Below are positions 1 through 13,440 of a stretch of 64,000 nt of DNA, piece after piece (within the stretch, counting starts at the first letter, position 1; every line of letters starts with the position of its first letter). Source of the DNA: Pseudisothecium myosuroides (taxonomy: Eukaryota > Streptophyta > Bryopsida > Hypnales > Lembophyllaceae). The stretch covers positions 25,048,001 to 25,112,000 of the forward strand of contig OX637293.1 of NCBI GenBank assembly GCA_951799445.1, read 5' to 3'. Position numbers and translations under genes: made by a program. The notes beneath the pieces are model-generated. The model made no database searches. It had not been told where the DNA came from and was given only the letters and a program-made list of their open reading frames with translations.

Positions 1-960
1 CATCGCTAGTTCATGAACGTGACCATTGCCCACTGACTGGACTACTCAACAACACAGTTGGACGGCATTCACTACAACCAATAGTACTCACATACTCGAA
101 CACAATTCTCCGGCTTAGTGGTACCAGCAACCAAACAACAAACAAGCAAGTTCCAATTGCGAAATTGGACCTCAAATTGCTCTTCAACTCAAACCAGAAG
201 AGCTCAGGACGAGGTCAGAACTCCTCACCACTGAGCAACTAATCACCACCCCGCGCAGGATCCAATTTCCAGCCGATCGCAACGCCAGCCACAGCACGGT
301 GGCACGACAAAAAAAAAACCCTCATTGAACCAACCCTTCTTCGTCCTTCCCCTTCCGTGCCGTCAGCTTCCAACCTGCAAACAAAACAAATGCCCTCTGT
401 CCTACCGACAACACAACAAAGAACTCACTCGCAACCTCGAATATCAACTAGAAACCACCAAAACGTTTCGGAGCTCCCCCGCATTCGCAAATCCCCTGTT
501 CAACACCAAAATGGGCGATTCCAAACCCTGCAATCAGCGCCAAACGCCAGGAAACTCCACAGAGCGCACACGGACGCAAGCAGCCACGAGAAAAAGCGAG
601 TGAGGATCGGTAGAGCCGGAAATTTGCTCACAAATGCTGATCTCGGCAGGCCAGAAATCAGGGCAAGTGGAAAGAGATGCGTCTCTGACGCCGAGGCAGA
701 GGGGAAGCCGGCTTGACAAGGCACGGGGAGTGTGATCTACTAGACTAGTCTAGTCACTTACTAGTCTTTTAGTCACTTACTAGTCAGGGCAGGCCGGGCT
801 ACACGGACGAAGAAGTTATTGTTCGGGAAGTGACTGGACCCGCGCCCGTCCCGTTCCCCCGGCAGGGCTGATCGGGCCGGACCGGACCGGGATGGGCCGG
901 GTTGCCGCTCGGCGACCACTTTTCCTTTTCTTTTTCTTTCATTTCTTTCTTTCTCACTTT
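1..960 (-). other. GC-rich block, possible 5' end of a gene leaving the window to the left
   Basis: This block is richer in G and C than the AT-rich DNA to its right. Read on the minus strand it looks like a plant leader: T/G-rich text with a splice-acceptor-like TTTGTTTGCAG near 380. No open frame in it resembles a known protein. A short plus-strand frame (325-603) with a good start context exists but has no recognisable content. Near 750-785 the string TAGTCACTTACTAGTC is directly repeated. I infer a promoter/5' UTR whose coding part lies outside the window; this is weak. Confidence 0.25.
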
Positions 961-2746
961 TTCTTCTATTCTTTTCGGGGGTTTGAGTGAGATGAGTTGA
1001 AATTTATTTCTTTTCAAAAATAATCAATTAATTCATCAATGGAAGAAGTCTCTAAACATATAGTCAGTGTCTTTTATAATTAAAATTCTAACTAAAATAA
1101 TTATTTTATGTACGATATTGTAACCAATTTGAATTTCTTTTTGGATTGCAAAAATTAACCATCCAATATTGATCTATATTTTGAACTCTTTGATGTCATC
1201 TAATGCTCATTATGCATGTAAATGATATGAAATTGAATAATATTGCATATAAAAGTGATGTTAAACAAGAATAAAGAATGTGGTCTAGAATTGTTTTTAC
1301 AGATCTTGGATTCCTAATTAGCACATTTAATATAGATAACTTTTTATAACATGACACTTTAGTGAGGTGAGTGTAAAGTGAGTATTGAATTGGGTACTTT
1401 TGTTCTTCAAGGTTTAGCAATTAATTCCTAAAGAACCAAAGGTGTTTTTAAGAAACGTCCATTTTTTAGTGCATTAACCAAAATTGAAAATAAAAGCTTT
1501 GTTTTTAACATCAACTATACAAAAGTATAATAGACTATTATGGGAATGTGTAGAAAATATTTAAGCCTATTTGAAAAAATGAATCGAAAGAATATAACAT
1601 TTGAAGTAGAAAAAAACCTTCATTTCAGCTATGCGAAATAGGGTCAGCAGACTTTGAACTTTCTTGGATTGAACATTTTCTTCTATAAAAAATTGACTCT
1701 CTATACCATTGAGTGCTATATCTTGTAAGATACAGTCATGTAAAATTTCAAAAGCAAATAAGGGGTTTATCTTATTCTAAATCACCTTATACTGTAAAGA
1801 GGTCAATTACATTGACAATATTTTAGTCACTTTTTTGAAGTTTGCCATTTTAGTAAGAATTTTTTGATGATTTTTTGTGGATTGAAGGAATCTTTTTGTG
1901 AACTATGGAGAAAAATTTTCAAGAACTTTAGAAGTATAAGTTTTAAGATAATAACATTTGTAGTTAAAACAAAAATTGAGACAAAAATATTTTTTTTCCA
2001 AACTTGTCCAATTAGGTTAGTAGAGATTTGATTTTTGCACCAAAAATATCTGTTTTTTACAATTGCATATTATATCATGTCACTTACATATATTACAACA
2101 AGTTTTAGAAGTAGATGAGGAATTTAGCAAGAGATGCCATAACTACCTAAACTACATGAATTTTTTTGGACAACATAGCTCATGATCCAGGCATGCAATC
2201 AATTTTCTTTTTAAATTCCCACAAAGGAGGTGACAGTCCCCATCCTGTGTCAAATTTTTGAAAACATCCGTTCATTTTTCACTTTATCATCACCTATCTG
2301 ACTGTTCCTTAAATAGACATTTGGTCCTTTAATATAGTATAAAATAGTCTAGTATAAAATATTAATACCTTCAAAAAGAGTTAAGTAGTCCCTATATTAT
2401 TTCATTCTACAATGGACTTTGAATAAAGAAAGTTTATAATTGAGAGAATGAGTAAAGAGACTTTACAATTGAAATTCTAATATCTAAATTTTTTATTTTT
2501 ATATTTTTTATGCACTTGTTAAATGTAATGCAAATTAAAAAAGCCAATACTTCAATTCTTACATGTTTGTATGGAAAAAAGTTGATATTTTATATATCCT
2601 ACGTGAAGGTCAAATTCGGCAAAAATTAAGTCATTTTTGTAAAACAATGCCAGATGTCATCTTATGAATGGTACAAGGTAATGTGGACCCCTGAGAATCT
2701 GACGTAGAAACTCAATTCCGGCACTTGACTGCCGAATCAAACCTTC
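961..2746. other. AT-rich intergenic DNA, no gene seen
   Basis: No coding frame of note on either strand. At 1421 there is a TTAATTCCTAAAGAACC string that matches the ends of the TTAA-flanked elements described elsewhere, but I found no convincing partner end, so it may be a decayed half-element. Confidence 0.5.
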
Positions 2747-3250
2747 ATGTACGGTATAAACAAATCAATTTTTATGGGCCCCGTTGGAAACGCCGACGCT
2801 CCCAATGAGGGGAACGCCGCGGGCCAACGGGAACGCGGAGAGGGGGGAACGGGGGGAACGAAACGCGAAGCGCGAAACCCTAATTTTGTCTCTCTCATCG
2901 CATCTCGTCGCATCTCCTTTTGCGTTTTGTTTCATCGTTTTTGGTGAAGACGCGAGATCCTGGCGTGGGTTTTCGATTGAAGGACGGCTAGCTAGACTAG
3001 GAGTTTCTACAATTGAGCGCTGTCTCTGGAGAAACATTTTGACAGCGTCGATTGGATTGCGCAAGAGGTGATTTCGTGATTCTTTGCATTATTAGGGTTT
3101 GAGGGCATGGAGACGAGTGCGTTAGGGAAGTGCGCGGGGGCAGATATAGTAATCTTGTTGGTGACTTAATTCTGGAGTTCAGTTGCGCGAGCAGTGAAGG
3201 ATTACTTTGTCCACAAATAGGATCCAGATTTGAGTTACCCGACATTATAT
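2747..3250 (+). promoter_or_regulatory. Orphan gene head with a telo-box (AAACCCTAAT)
   Basis: A sharp GC-rich island in AT-rich DNA. It contains AAACCCTAAT near 2875, the telo-box typical of plant translation and ribosome-biogenesis promoters and leaders, followed by a pyrimidine-rich tract and a donor-like AAGAG|GTGATT near 3068. An ATG at 3108 opens only 20 codons. The normal AT-rich background resumes after about 3250. It looks like the promoter and first exon of a gene whose body is missing or lies beyond a very long intron. No protein is recognisable. Confidence 0.3.
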
Positions 3251-5812
3251 CTCAATGAAGATTCGCACCTTGTATCAAAATTTCGTAAACATCCCACCAA
3301 ACATGAGGTCTCTTTTGCAACTACATGAGGTCTCTCGCATACGTTGAATGGTCACTTAGTCCTTTTAAGGTTAATCACTAAATAGACTTGTATACAATCA
3401 TTTGGCCCTCAAATGTAGAAGATGTGATTTTGGATATAATGGAAAAGTAAGTTCAAAATGGTTTGAATTCTTTTGATGGTTTCCTACTATGTAGAACTTA
3501 TGACTTTTTGTGATAGTGGAAAGCATTATTTGGAAAATATTACATGATTAAAATAGGAAGAAATTGGTGCAAATTTTCGTATAGTGACTTTAATAGGGCA
3601 TCAACAAAGGAGAGAAGTTCCAAATCCAATGCCAATTCCTTGTATGCATTGGCATGCAAGCCAAAAACATTGTTGCAATAAAAATTTTATTTTCCACTTT
3701 CTGTTGAAAATTTCTAAAAAATGTTTATATAGAAAAGGGTAAAAAAAAAAATTGTTTTGTATAGGTAAAAACAGTTGTGTATACACACGTGTAGTGATCA
3801 CTTGTGGGAATAGTGACCTTTGTTATGTGTGAAGTATTTTATATTCTTAAAGTATGACATTCATTTTTTCCAAAAGTACCAAGACCAACCTTAGACATAG
3901 GTACAATGAAATAAATTAAGCAATTGTATTGACTACTTGAATTGTAGTTATCTGAGAATTTCAATTGCATTGATTTGTATTATACAATTTTGAAGTTTTC
4001 CTAGAATAATAATATACAACCACATAATAGGCTATAAAATACACATAAGTCTTCTATTATTTTTTTCAAAAAATCAAAAAATTTGCATCATCACCTTATA
4101 CAAATTTTTGTAGTTTGCACAAAATCTTAATGCAATCAGTTTACTTGTGGTTTTTTTTCAATCTTAGGAAATACTTAATTGTTTCTTCAAACCGTTTAGG
4201 GTCTAAGCTTTTAAGATCCTCAATCAAAATTTAATATTTTTGCAAAGAATTGAGTTAATAAATAACCCTTGAAATTCCTCAAAAATATATAATTTCTAAG
4301 GTTTCAACGAACAATGGTCTGTTGACATTTAATTGTTTGTCCATGCATTTTAATTTTTGGGATTTAATTTTTTTTAATTCTAAGAAAATAAAAATTATGC
4401 ATGGCTAAATTGGGATGAATCTTTTTTTTCAAATATGCAAATGAATTTTTTGGCTTTTAAAAATCTATTGAAAGTCTAGCAAAGGACTACAACTTTAGGG
4501 CATGGCATAAAAATTTGTCTTTGATGTAATATGATTATTTTTTATAAAATTTTGACTATATATATATATCCCTCTTTGTATTGTTGTAACAAATCAATAC
4601 ACCATTTAGATTGTATAACAAGGCATTTTCTAAAAAAATTGGTGAATTTATTGATATTTTTTTTTTTTTTTTTTAGCAAAGGATTACAATAATACAAAAA
4701 ATATATATAAAGCCTATCATAAAATGAATTCAAATTTTGATTTAGGTGTGCTAGTTTACAATTTAAAAATCTACATGAACTCAAAGATGCAAATTAAATT
4801 CCACACTCTTATTTTCATTGAATTTTGGAAGTTTTAGTATACACACTAGCACATATTGAAAACAAAATTCTAATTTGAATTTTTAGATATCATAATGGTT
4901 AAGAATTTGAATATAAAGTTTTCCTTGTGAAGACAAGATTAAGACCATCAAAATCAATTTTCTTTGCATTTTCTTCATAAAAAAACAGGATCCAAAATTG
5001 ATGATTTTCTAGTCTCAAAGTGTAAAGCAATTAAAGGGGTTAAGGGCATCCTCAAGGTACAAGCTACTCTTTGACCTTGAAATCAAATGATGTAGTTAAT
5101 GTAATAAACATAATGTCATGTTGTACATAAAAATCCTCTAATTAGATATTCATCATCAAATGGAGGTTATTTAATATTTGAATTTGATATCCATTCACAA
5201 ATTTTGTCAATCCAATTTTATCTTTGAAGGTAAAAACTCAAATTGCAACAACAAGATAAAAAAAACAATGAATGGTAAAGTAAAATTACATTTCAAAGAA
5301 ACAAGTATAATTCTATAAACCTAATGACATTGAATATCATGATACATTTGAACATCAATTTTTATACTATTTCAAATATTATTGGAGCCTAATTATAATA
5401 AATAGTTTTTTCTTTAATTTTAGATACAATTGAAATAATATTATGCATATAAATTTATATATTTTTTGTTAATTTCATTCCAAAAATGAAATCTACAAAG
5501 GAAGAATATGGTTCAAAAAAATTGAAACCTTGGTTATAAAGATTATATGATTATGTTTGGACTACATCTTCCAAATCTTCTACATCATATTTTTGTCGAA
5601 AAAGTCTAATTTGCATTCAAAAGGAGAACTTGCATTCAATGCAAGGGCAAATTTTTGTGAATATATATATGCACATGGTTTATAATACCCTTAAGTTTTA
5701 ATTTGATAAGATGTACAATCATTTATTTATAAAATGTCAAAGTCTCAAAATCTTAAAAAATGACAATTTTTGACTCTATAGTCTAGTAAATAACATGTAC
5801 TTGAAAACACCC
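3251..5812. other. AT-rich intergenic DNA, no gene seen
   Basis: Very AT-rich, with long A and T runs and no coding frame that looks real on either strand. It includes a (TA)n/poly-T patch around 4557-4675. I see no recognisable transposon ends. Confidence 0.5.
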
Positions 5813-6366
5813 TTAATCCCTTAAAGACCAATGGGTAGTCCAAATTTTCAAAATTGTATCATAAAATGCAACTTAGAATAGTAATTTAAGTATAATTTTC
5901 AATCAAAAAATGATCCGTAGGTCTTCTTCATATAGTTAAATCAATTGCTACACTAACCAATATTTTTCAATGAAATTTGAAACCAAAAATTGAATTTTTT
6001 TTAAAAATTTTATTATAGATTAGATATTTGTAATTTTCACAAAACAAATTTGGATTCAAAATATTATGTTCTAATTACAATGGCTTCTTAGGATTTTTTA
6101 TATTACTTAATAATTAAAGTTGTTTCTAAAGGATAACTTTATGAACTGAAAAGAATTGCTTCTAAGGTGAGACTTATTTATACCCCTTGAATGATAGAAG
6201 ATTTTTAAGAAGTTGAGCAAATTTATACCGCACAAATGTAAGAGAATTAATACAAGAATCTAAAAAAATTTAAATGGATGAAAAAATAATGTCTTCTAAT
6301 ATGTTTTAGATGTGTTTGCGTTCATCCATTGTTTAAAATTTGAATGTTTGATCCTTTAGGGATTAA
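5813..6366. mobile_element. TTAA-flanked short inverted-repeat element (MITE), copy 1
   Basis: The left end reads TTAA+TCCCTTAAAGACCAATGGG and the right end GATCCTTTAGGGA+TTAA: inverted termini bounded by the same TTAA on both sides. It has no coding capacity. A TTAA target duplication with CCCT-type termini is what piggyBac-class elements show, so this is plausibly a non-autonomous piggyBac-like MITE. The class is inferred from the ends only. Confidence 0.55.
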
Positions 6367-8650
6367 GAGTCAAAAGAAGAGTTTGGGAGAAAATTTACTT
6401 GGTCTTAGTCAAGGTCTCAATCTACTAGTAAGCATTCATCATTTTATCATCAAAACTTATTCTTCAATATTGAGAAGCTAGATTAGAATAAATTTGTACA
6501 TCTTATATTTTGATACTTTAGTCCTATTTTTTTTTAAAGTACAAATTCTATTACAATTGTTTTCATCAATCCATTCTTTTTAATATAAATTTCTATAGTT
6601 CAAAGAATAGTTGGCAAAAAAAAGGTTGAAGTCAATAATAATTTTCAATCTTCTAAGCTAATAGTTAAAATACTAATAGTTAATAGCAAGAAAAAAAAGG
6701 TGTTGCACAAAATACGCAATACCTTATTTTGGAGTAAGTTGGTTTTGAAATCTTTCCAGGATTTTGAAGCAAAGTTAAAAATAAACGTATTCTTCAAACA
6801 TCTTTCATTGCTTTGATATAGTCAAATTTTATATTCAAGTACAATTTGTCCCTTTAAATTATGTATTTGACATCTGTATAAATTTTTAAATTATCTCATA
6901 AGGGAATGAAATATAAACTATTTGATTAAATCTTAATATATGTACCAAATTCAAGGAGAAATTCATTCAAAAGAAAATTTCATTACAAGTTGATTTAGTT
7001 TAAAAAAAAATACACAAAAAAAATTTAGTTTAGTTGCTTTAGTTTAGATTATAAAATAGCCTAAGCACACAATTGACAAAATATAATTAAATTTTTTGAA
7101 ATCAAATGGTTTTGGAAATTAATAAGCCACTTTGCTGAATCCAAAGAAAATTATACCTAAAAGAAGTCAAAATGTTGGAAAAGATACTTAAACTTGATCT
7201 TAAGACATGTCCATTTTATAATGCATGATCCAAATTCACTCCTCTAACATTGCAACAAAGTAGGAAAACTATGTAAAGAGTAATGAGTTCATTGAAAGCC
7301 ATGGCTATCACTTTCCTATGCAATGAAAACACCCGTTCTTCTTCCAAGATTATTTGAAGGGATGTTGAAAATTAAGAAAAAATATTTGATAATTGCTAGA
7401 CAATTTAATTGTAAAAGAAATTTGTTTAACCAATGCTTCTAATTTAAATAATTATTGAATAAAAATGTTTTGAAAAAAACTCAGGCTAAAATATACTTAA
7501 TAACTATAATAAAATCTATTAAAAAAAATCACATTCAAAATTTGGTGCAATTCTTTTGACTACCGTTTTGTAAACAATTGCAGTATTTCTTTCTATTTTG
7601 CAAATGCAATTTTGAAAATTTTGAAAATTTTGAAAATTTTGGGTTTTGTAATATACCGTTAGAAAAATATTTCCATCTTTGAAGGTAGAACCTCAAAAGC
7701 TTAAAAGACATTACTTTTGAATTTAAAAAAAAAATTAAAATTCTCTTGTTTTGAACTCAAGGAATACACCAATTGCACTATAATGTTGATCACTTTCATG
7801 TCCAATTTTGCTACGAATTTTATACTAATTTAAATTTTTAATAATTATCATGCATTTAATTTAATATTTTAATTATGAAAAAATCAATTTAGATTTTGGA
7901 TGTATTCTACTACATGAGATAAATATCAGATTTTTGAAAGGTGCATTTTAATATAGAAAACTTATGAAGTTTGACCAAACAAGTAATATGGAATGTATTT
8001 TATTTTAATCCATAAATGCCCAAGGCACCAAATTTGGGTGTTGACAATACTTTGAAGTTCAATAGAACCTAACCAAGTTAATATTTTTAGTAGTTTATAT
8101 ATTTTTGAAAAAATATTTGTGAAGTCTAGTTTTAGCATCAAAAATCCAAATTTGAAAATGATTGATTATGAATTTTCTATTCAAGAGTTTGTGGAAGTCC
8201 ATTGCAATCTTGACTTTCTTGACTTTCAGTATTGAGGGCTTTTGGAAATGAGCCTCAAGTACACTAGATCTTGGAGAAAAAATCACATTAAAATTCATTA
8301 AAAAAATTTGTAGAACAGATTTTGAGAAGCCATAAATTATTTGGGGTTATGCATGTTAGGCCCTTTAAACTCATATTTTTTTGGTGACCAACTTTCTAGA
8401 TATAACATGTGAAAAGAGAGTGGAAAGACTTCAAATCACTTTTGTTGTCTAAACACCCTCATGATCATCCTATGTGATCTCTAACATGTCTACTTTGAAT
8501 TTGCACGGTTACAATTCTAAAAATATTTATACAACTTATCGAAATGTTGGCTTTTTCTTCAATTTAGAGTAAATTTCTAGAAGCTCAAAAAAGGCCTTTG
8601 GCACTTAGGGGTTAAAATCCGCCTTCAAAATTTCCACAAGGCTTGGTGCA
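6367..8650. other. AT-rich intergenic DNA with a 9-bp microsatellite
   Basis: No gene seen. About three and a half copies of TTTGAAAAT lie at 7611-7641. A string resembling the right end of a TTAA-flanked element (CACTTAGGGGTTAA) occurs near 8602 without an identified partner. Confidence 0.45.
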
Positions 8651-9209
8651 TAAGGTAGGAGGTCGATAAATCACTCATTTAAGAGCTGAAAATGAATTTT
8701 GGGGAGGTGAAACGTCTCAAAATATTTTTCAGTAAATTTTCCTAGAAAGACAAGAGGAGTTGGCATCTAATTCAAGTCGTTTCATATTTTTTGGAGCTTT
8801 TTGAAATTAGGTATGAAATTTTGAAGTTGAAGTGGCATAGGGCTCTAAAATTGCCCACCCCCTAAAATGTACACTGTTTGTACATCGCTTGAAGGCTATG
8901 AAAAAGCAACATGTACAAGCAATGTACATTTAACCCTTAAAGGACGAAGGGGTGACCCTCGAAATCCTCCCTTTCCATTACCGTGTGAATCATTGCCTCA
9001 ACAAAATGGAAAAGCACTCATTGGAAATTGACCTACTCTAGCAGACCTTCCCTTTTCACAACAAAATTCCGAGGATGAATAGTTGCACTTCTGTCCACAT
9101 ACAAAGATGCTCTGTCATTCATTGGACGCCAAACGTCCTCCGCGTCGTTCAAGGGTTAAGTAGGGTGGACGATTTTAGAGCCTGTGCGATTTTAGAACCT
9201 CCTACCTTA
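8651..9209. mobile_element. TA-flanked MITE, family A (TAAGGTAGGAGGT ends), carries a nested element
   Basis: The termini TAAGGTAGGAGGT and ACCTCCTACCTTA are perfect inverted repeats ending in TA on both sides, as for Tc1/mariner-type MITEs. The left interior (GGGGAGGTGAAACG..., then a TTTTCAGTAAATTTTCC block) is shared with the copies at 26845 and 43655. A second, unrelated inverted-repeat element sits inside at 8930-9159. No coding capacity. Confidence 0.65.
8930..9159. mobile_element. TTAA-flanked MITE nested in the family A element
   Basis: Ends TTAA+CCCTTAAAGGACGAAGG and CGTCGTTCAAGGG+TTAA. It lies at the same internal position (after a GTACATTTAA-type site) as the longer nested element at 27124-28078, so the host element probably carried the insertion before it spread. 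About 230 bp, no coding capacity. Confidence 0.6.
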
Positions 9210-9666
9210 TTGATAGTAGATTTCTCAAGGAGCAAATGTAGCCAAGAAATTTAAAAAAACTAAACTAAACTGTTAAGTTACTGACCGACAGAGCCTGCTT
9301 GGTTGTACCTTAAATTTCCAACTGACAATAAGTACTGTTGGTGCTGAGTGGGCTTGAGATGCATGGCATGCAAACCTGTCTTTTCCAAGAGGGAAATATC
9401 TTCCGTGTATCCTGCTTCGTATTCTGTTGGTTTAATAATAAAAAAAATAATAAAACTACTAACAGCAAATTTGACTGATCAGTGCCCAATTTTGAGGGGT
9501 TCCAGTACCTTCTAATTCCATATCACTGTCACTGCTGTGAAGAATAATTCAGTACAGGCTCCACGTGAACATTTGGAGTCATGGACTCTGCTCATGGCCT
9601 CCAAAACAGTGATAAGTTATTGGCCCATGCAAAACTCAAATAATCAACCCAGCCTGTCAAAGCCTC

Positions 9667-10160
9667 TAAGGTAGGAGGCTCATAAACCGCCCTTCTAAGG
9701 GAAAAAAGACCTCTGTAGGAAAATTAATAGAGTGTAACATTTTTCACATGTTTTTGGTAAAAAGAGAAGTGAAAAAACAGTTCATGGGCAATTTAAATTG
9801 TAATTTTTTGACTTAGAATGAATAAATTGTGGATTTTTGAAGTGAAAGTTGCATAGCTAGGTAGCTATAGGTGCTCATAGATTGGACCAATCTTCAATCA
9901 AAATCAACCTTTGAATAGAGCACTTCAAACTTAGGATGTTTCTATAATCTTGACTCTCAGAGAATGATCCACATCATGTTTTCATTTATTTTAGCCTTAC
10001 ATGAAAATATATTTTATTCAAAAGGGATTTAAGAACACAATTATGAGCAAAAAGGGCATTGAACAAACTGTGATCCAATTTTGGAACTCTTTGCATTGTT
10101 TCTCATGGTTCTACATGGCGATTCTAATAGCGTGGTTGGAGTTTTAGCCTCCTACCTCTT
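9667..10160. mobile_element. TA-flanked MITE, family A variant 2
   Basis: Starts TAAGGTAGGAGGCTCATAAA and ends GCCTCCTACCTCTT, a slightly decayed inverted terminus. Its interior (CTCTGTAGGAAA..., GGTAGCTATAGGTGCTCATAG, an ATGATCCACATCAT patch) matches the element at 43142-43628 and not the 8651 type, so it is a second subfamily with the same ends. Non-coding. Confidence 0.55.
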
Positions 10161-11055
10161 CACTCTTGATTTGAATTTGAGTCATGTAAAATGACCTTTG
10201 CGGAATTTGAGCCCAACTAATGAAATGAAGATTAGTGAATGTCAGTAGTTTCTAATCTAATTTGAAAATTTGAAAAACTCCTCAAATTGAAACATTTTAT
10301 TGCGTACCAAACATTAGATCTATTACCATGGCCTGTTGGGTTTCTATTTACAGTTCAGCATGGATATATTTTTTTACTCTATAATATTCCTTACTATAAA
10401 ATACACCCATGGAAAAAATATCAAATGTTTTAAGCTAATTTTGAATAGACATGATTTTTTTTCACTTTTTTTTTTCAAAAAATCATGGTAATTTGAAACC
10501 ATCACCAATAAATCTGAAAATTTCATGACATATATAAGTGACATGTGATTTCATCTCTAAAAAATGAAATAAATAAAATAAAATTCACTCAAACTTGGTT
10601 GCAAAGATAGAAGAAACAAAAAAGATAAAATTTAGAGAGATTTTGTCGTTATAGGCTCCGTCATTCCAAGATTAACTTTGAAGCATTGTCGGCACCAATT
10701 TGTAGTGCTTGGAATAGTGAATAACAGACTTTTTAACAGTGAATAATTTTCATCTACATTTTTTTATTGAAGTTTGGTAGAAGGATATGTACTATTACTG
10801 AAGTAGGAAAATGGTCATGGAGCCAAGGAATAGAGTTCATAACATTCAATAGCTAAAGTAGAGGCTGCCTTTCTTCTCTGCCAAGAATTTCATCCAGAGG
10901 AAGTGGTGGCAGACTAGCAACATGCCTTGGGGAGCCAATTAGCCAACTACCAAAGCTAATTTAATTGGAGACCTCTCATGTCAGCTAAGCCCTCATTAAT
11001 TGTTTTACTGCTTTTATCTCTCACAGTGTGACATTTTTCGACATTTGGCCATGTA

Positions 11056-11140
11056 GCTACTGAATGGTGTGGAATATTCCACTGGATGGAACGATGTAAA
11101 ATATTCCACACCATTCCGTCCTTGAGAAGGCTACTGAATG
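11056..11140. repeat. Small hairpin insertion flanked by 11-bp direct repeats
   Basis: GCTACTGAATG occurs at 11056-11066 and again at 11130-11140. Between and partly overlapping them, GAATGGTGTGGAATATT (11062-11078) is the exact reverse complement of 11100-11116, giving a 17-bp stem and a 21-nt loop. This looks like a tiny inserted hairpin with target duplication. Confidence 0.45.
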
Positions 11141-13236
11141 TTATGTTGAATCCTAGTGTCCATTGCCCATATGGGCACTAGTTTGGTATCCATTTGAGCC
11201 TCTAGCACCAAGCTTTGATACTAATCCTTGGTGCTCCAAGTCCATTCTATCTATTGGTATCATCATAACAAAATCAAATCATTTAGATTATTATTGAAAT
11301 TTAAAATGAGAACCTAAATCCAAAAAAAATAATTGAAATAATAGTATCTTCAAAACCTCAATACCTCAAAAGTATAAACTCAAAATAAAATATATGCCTC
11401 ACACATCTAATGACCAATTTTTTAATGGAGTTAAAAAGTGCAACATAAAGCTTGGTTTAAAGGGAAGGACCAATGGGTCTTTTTTTTAGGAATATGTCGC
11501 TTTGTTAAGCATGTTTGAAACTATACAAGGTGGTTCTTCCTAATTTAAGCCAACCTAATAACACTACTTGACAATTATTATTCCAAAAAATAAACATTGG
11601 CAGGGACAATAGAGATTAAGTAGATCTACGGGGTTTTTAGTGTTGTAAGGACACTCTTTCTAATTTTTTGAATTTCACATGAACCACCTTTTTAAATTTG
11701 GACACTTAAAACACAAAATGATATATATGTCCGTCAATTTTATACATTGTATTTAGGGTTGATTTTCTTGTTGAATAACAAGAGAATGTACGACAATTAC
11801 AAAGATATTGATATTCTCCATTGTATTCATTTCATGGTGCCAAAAAACTCCAGTGAAACTACATGGTTGATTGTCATCTTTTGAATTTCTAAAACAAAGT
11901 TTGTAGATTTGGTAAGTACAAGAGCTAGTCCAAGAGTTCAATGGAGGCGAGGGCTAGAGTGTATTTGATCTTTGTAGACCTAGGGTACAAAAACTTCAGT
12001 TTTTTCCAATTTAGGAGAGATTGTAGATGTTTTGTCATTGATTAATTTTAATTTGTATTTTTTGATCTAGGATTTAAGAGAATTTGATGTTTAAGACACC
12101 AACCAAGACTACAAACTTATATTAAACAAGCTTGTTGACATGGATGCTTCAATTTGGATATTGCACAATACAAATGTGTTAATTTATGACATATCAACCT
12201 TTACTTGTATACATTCCTCTCATATTTTTAAAATTTGATGTGGGCATACGATGACAACAACAATTTTTTTTTTTTTGAAAATTTTGTAGTGTAGAGTATT
12301 GGAAGATTTTCAAATATGCAATAATGATGATTTCAAAAATACAATCCACAAAACAAACTTGAAATCTACATTTTGAAGGATTTTGACAATGTAATAGATT
12401 GGAAAAAAATACCACCATGTGTTGGCATCTTTATAATTATGTATAAGTTTGTACATTTGAAGAATTCTAAATCTATAGAATATATCAAGTCATTGAAGAA
12501 TATTTATTCTATAAGAAATCAAAATCTATGATGTATTTTATTCTACATGAATTTTTGAATTTGTAAAGCTTCAAATCTATGAAGTAAATTATACATAATC
12601 TTAAAACTATGATGTCTTAAGTTTCTAATCAAGTCTTGAAATTCTTGAATAGGAAGAGTTCAAATAATACAAAAAAATATAAACAATAGTTAAACAACTT
12701 GAAAATTTGAGATGAGATACACAAAATTTATTTCAAATTTCTAACCTAAATAACACAAGTCAAAAGGTACTACACAAGAAGTGTTGGCTTAAAACCAACA
12801 TAAAATTCAAGTTGAAAAGACAATTATTATTGTGTACAAATGTTCAGTGTATTGGAGAAGATGACAAGATTGATACATTGCAATAGTTTGAGTGCAAAAA
12901 ATTCACTATATATGTTCAAATTGATGAAAAAACAAATTTTTATCAGCTAAGGTGTAGTTTAATATACACAACTATGCATACTTGAATATCCCAATAGATT
13001 AGTATGTATACACTAGTAGATAACAAGCACCAAAATATGTCCAAAGCAACATATATTTGCTAAGCAAATGAAGTATTCACTAAATTTTTTGAATTTTTTT
13101 GAATGTAGGGATGATGAGTATCTTGCTGCTCCACCAAATTTTCTTACAATTGGATTCGCGGTTTTTGATGGATGGAAAGCATTTGTCTTTTTAGTTCTAC
13201 TATGCCAAAACAAAGTCTAATATACTATTTTGAATA

Positions 13237-13440
13237 CAATTCCTACTTTGAACTATGAGCAATTGAGTTCCTACTAATTCTAATTTACATATCCCACCTA
13301 CCATTGTTTTATCTCCTACTACCCCTCTTGTATATTGAAGAGCTTTTGAAGTGATACTAATTCTAATTTACATATCTTAGCTACCATTGTTTTACCTCCT
13401 ACCATCCTTCTTGCATATTGAAGAGCTTTTGAAGTGTTGT
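13237..13440. repeat. Tandem duplication of a roughly 93-bp unit, shared with 44161-44260 inverted
   Basis: TACTAATTCTAATTTACATA with the following CTACCATTGTTTTA and GAAGAGCTTTTGAAGTG strings occurs twice in tandem. The first half, including ATTCCTACTTTGAACTATGAG, reappears in the opposite orientation at about 44161-44260, so this is part of a dispersed repeat family. Confidence 0.5.

Noticed and set aside
3251..8650. Many short open frames in AT-rich DNA as small genes
   Set aside because: Composition is the AT-rich background, frames lack start context and domain-like text, and they occur at the rate expected for such DNA.
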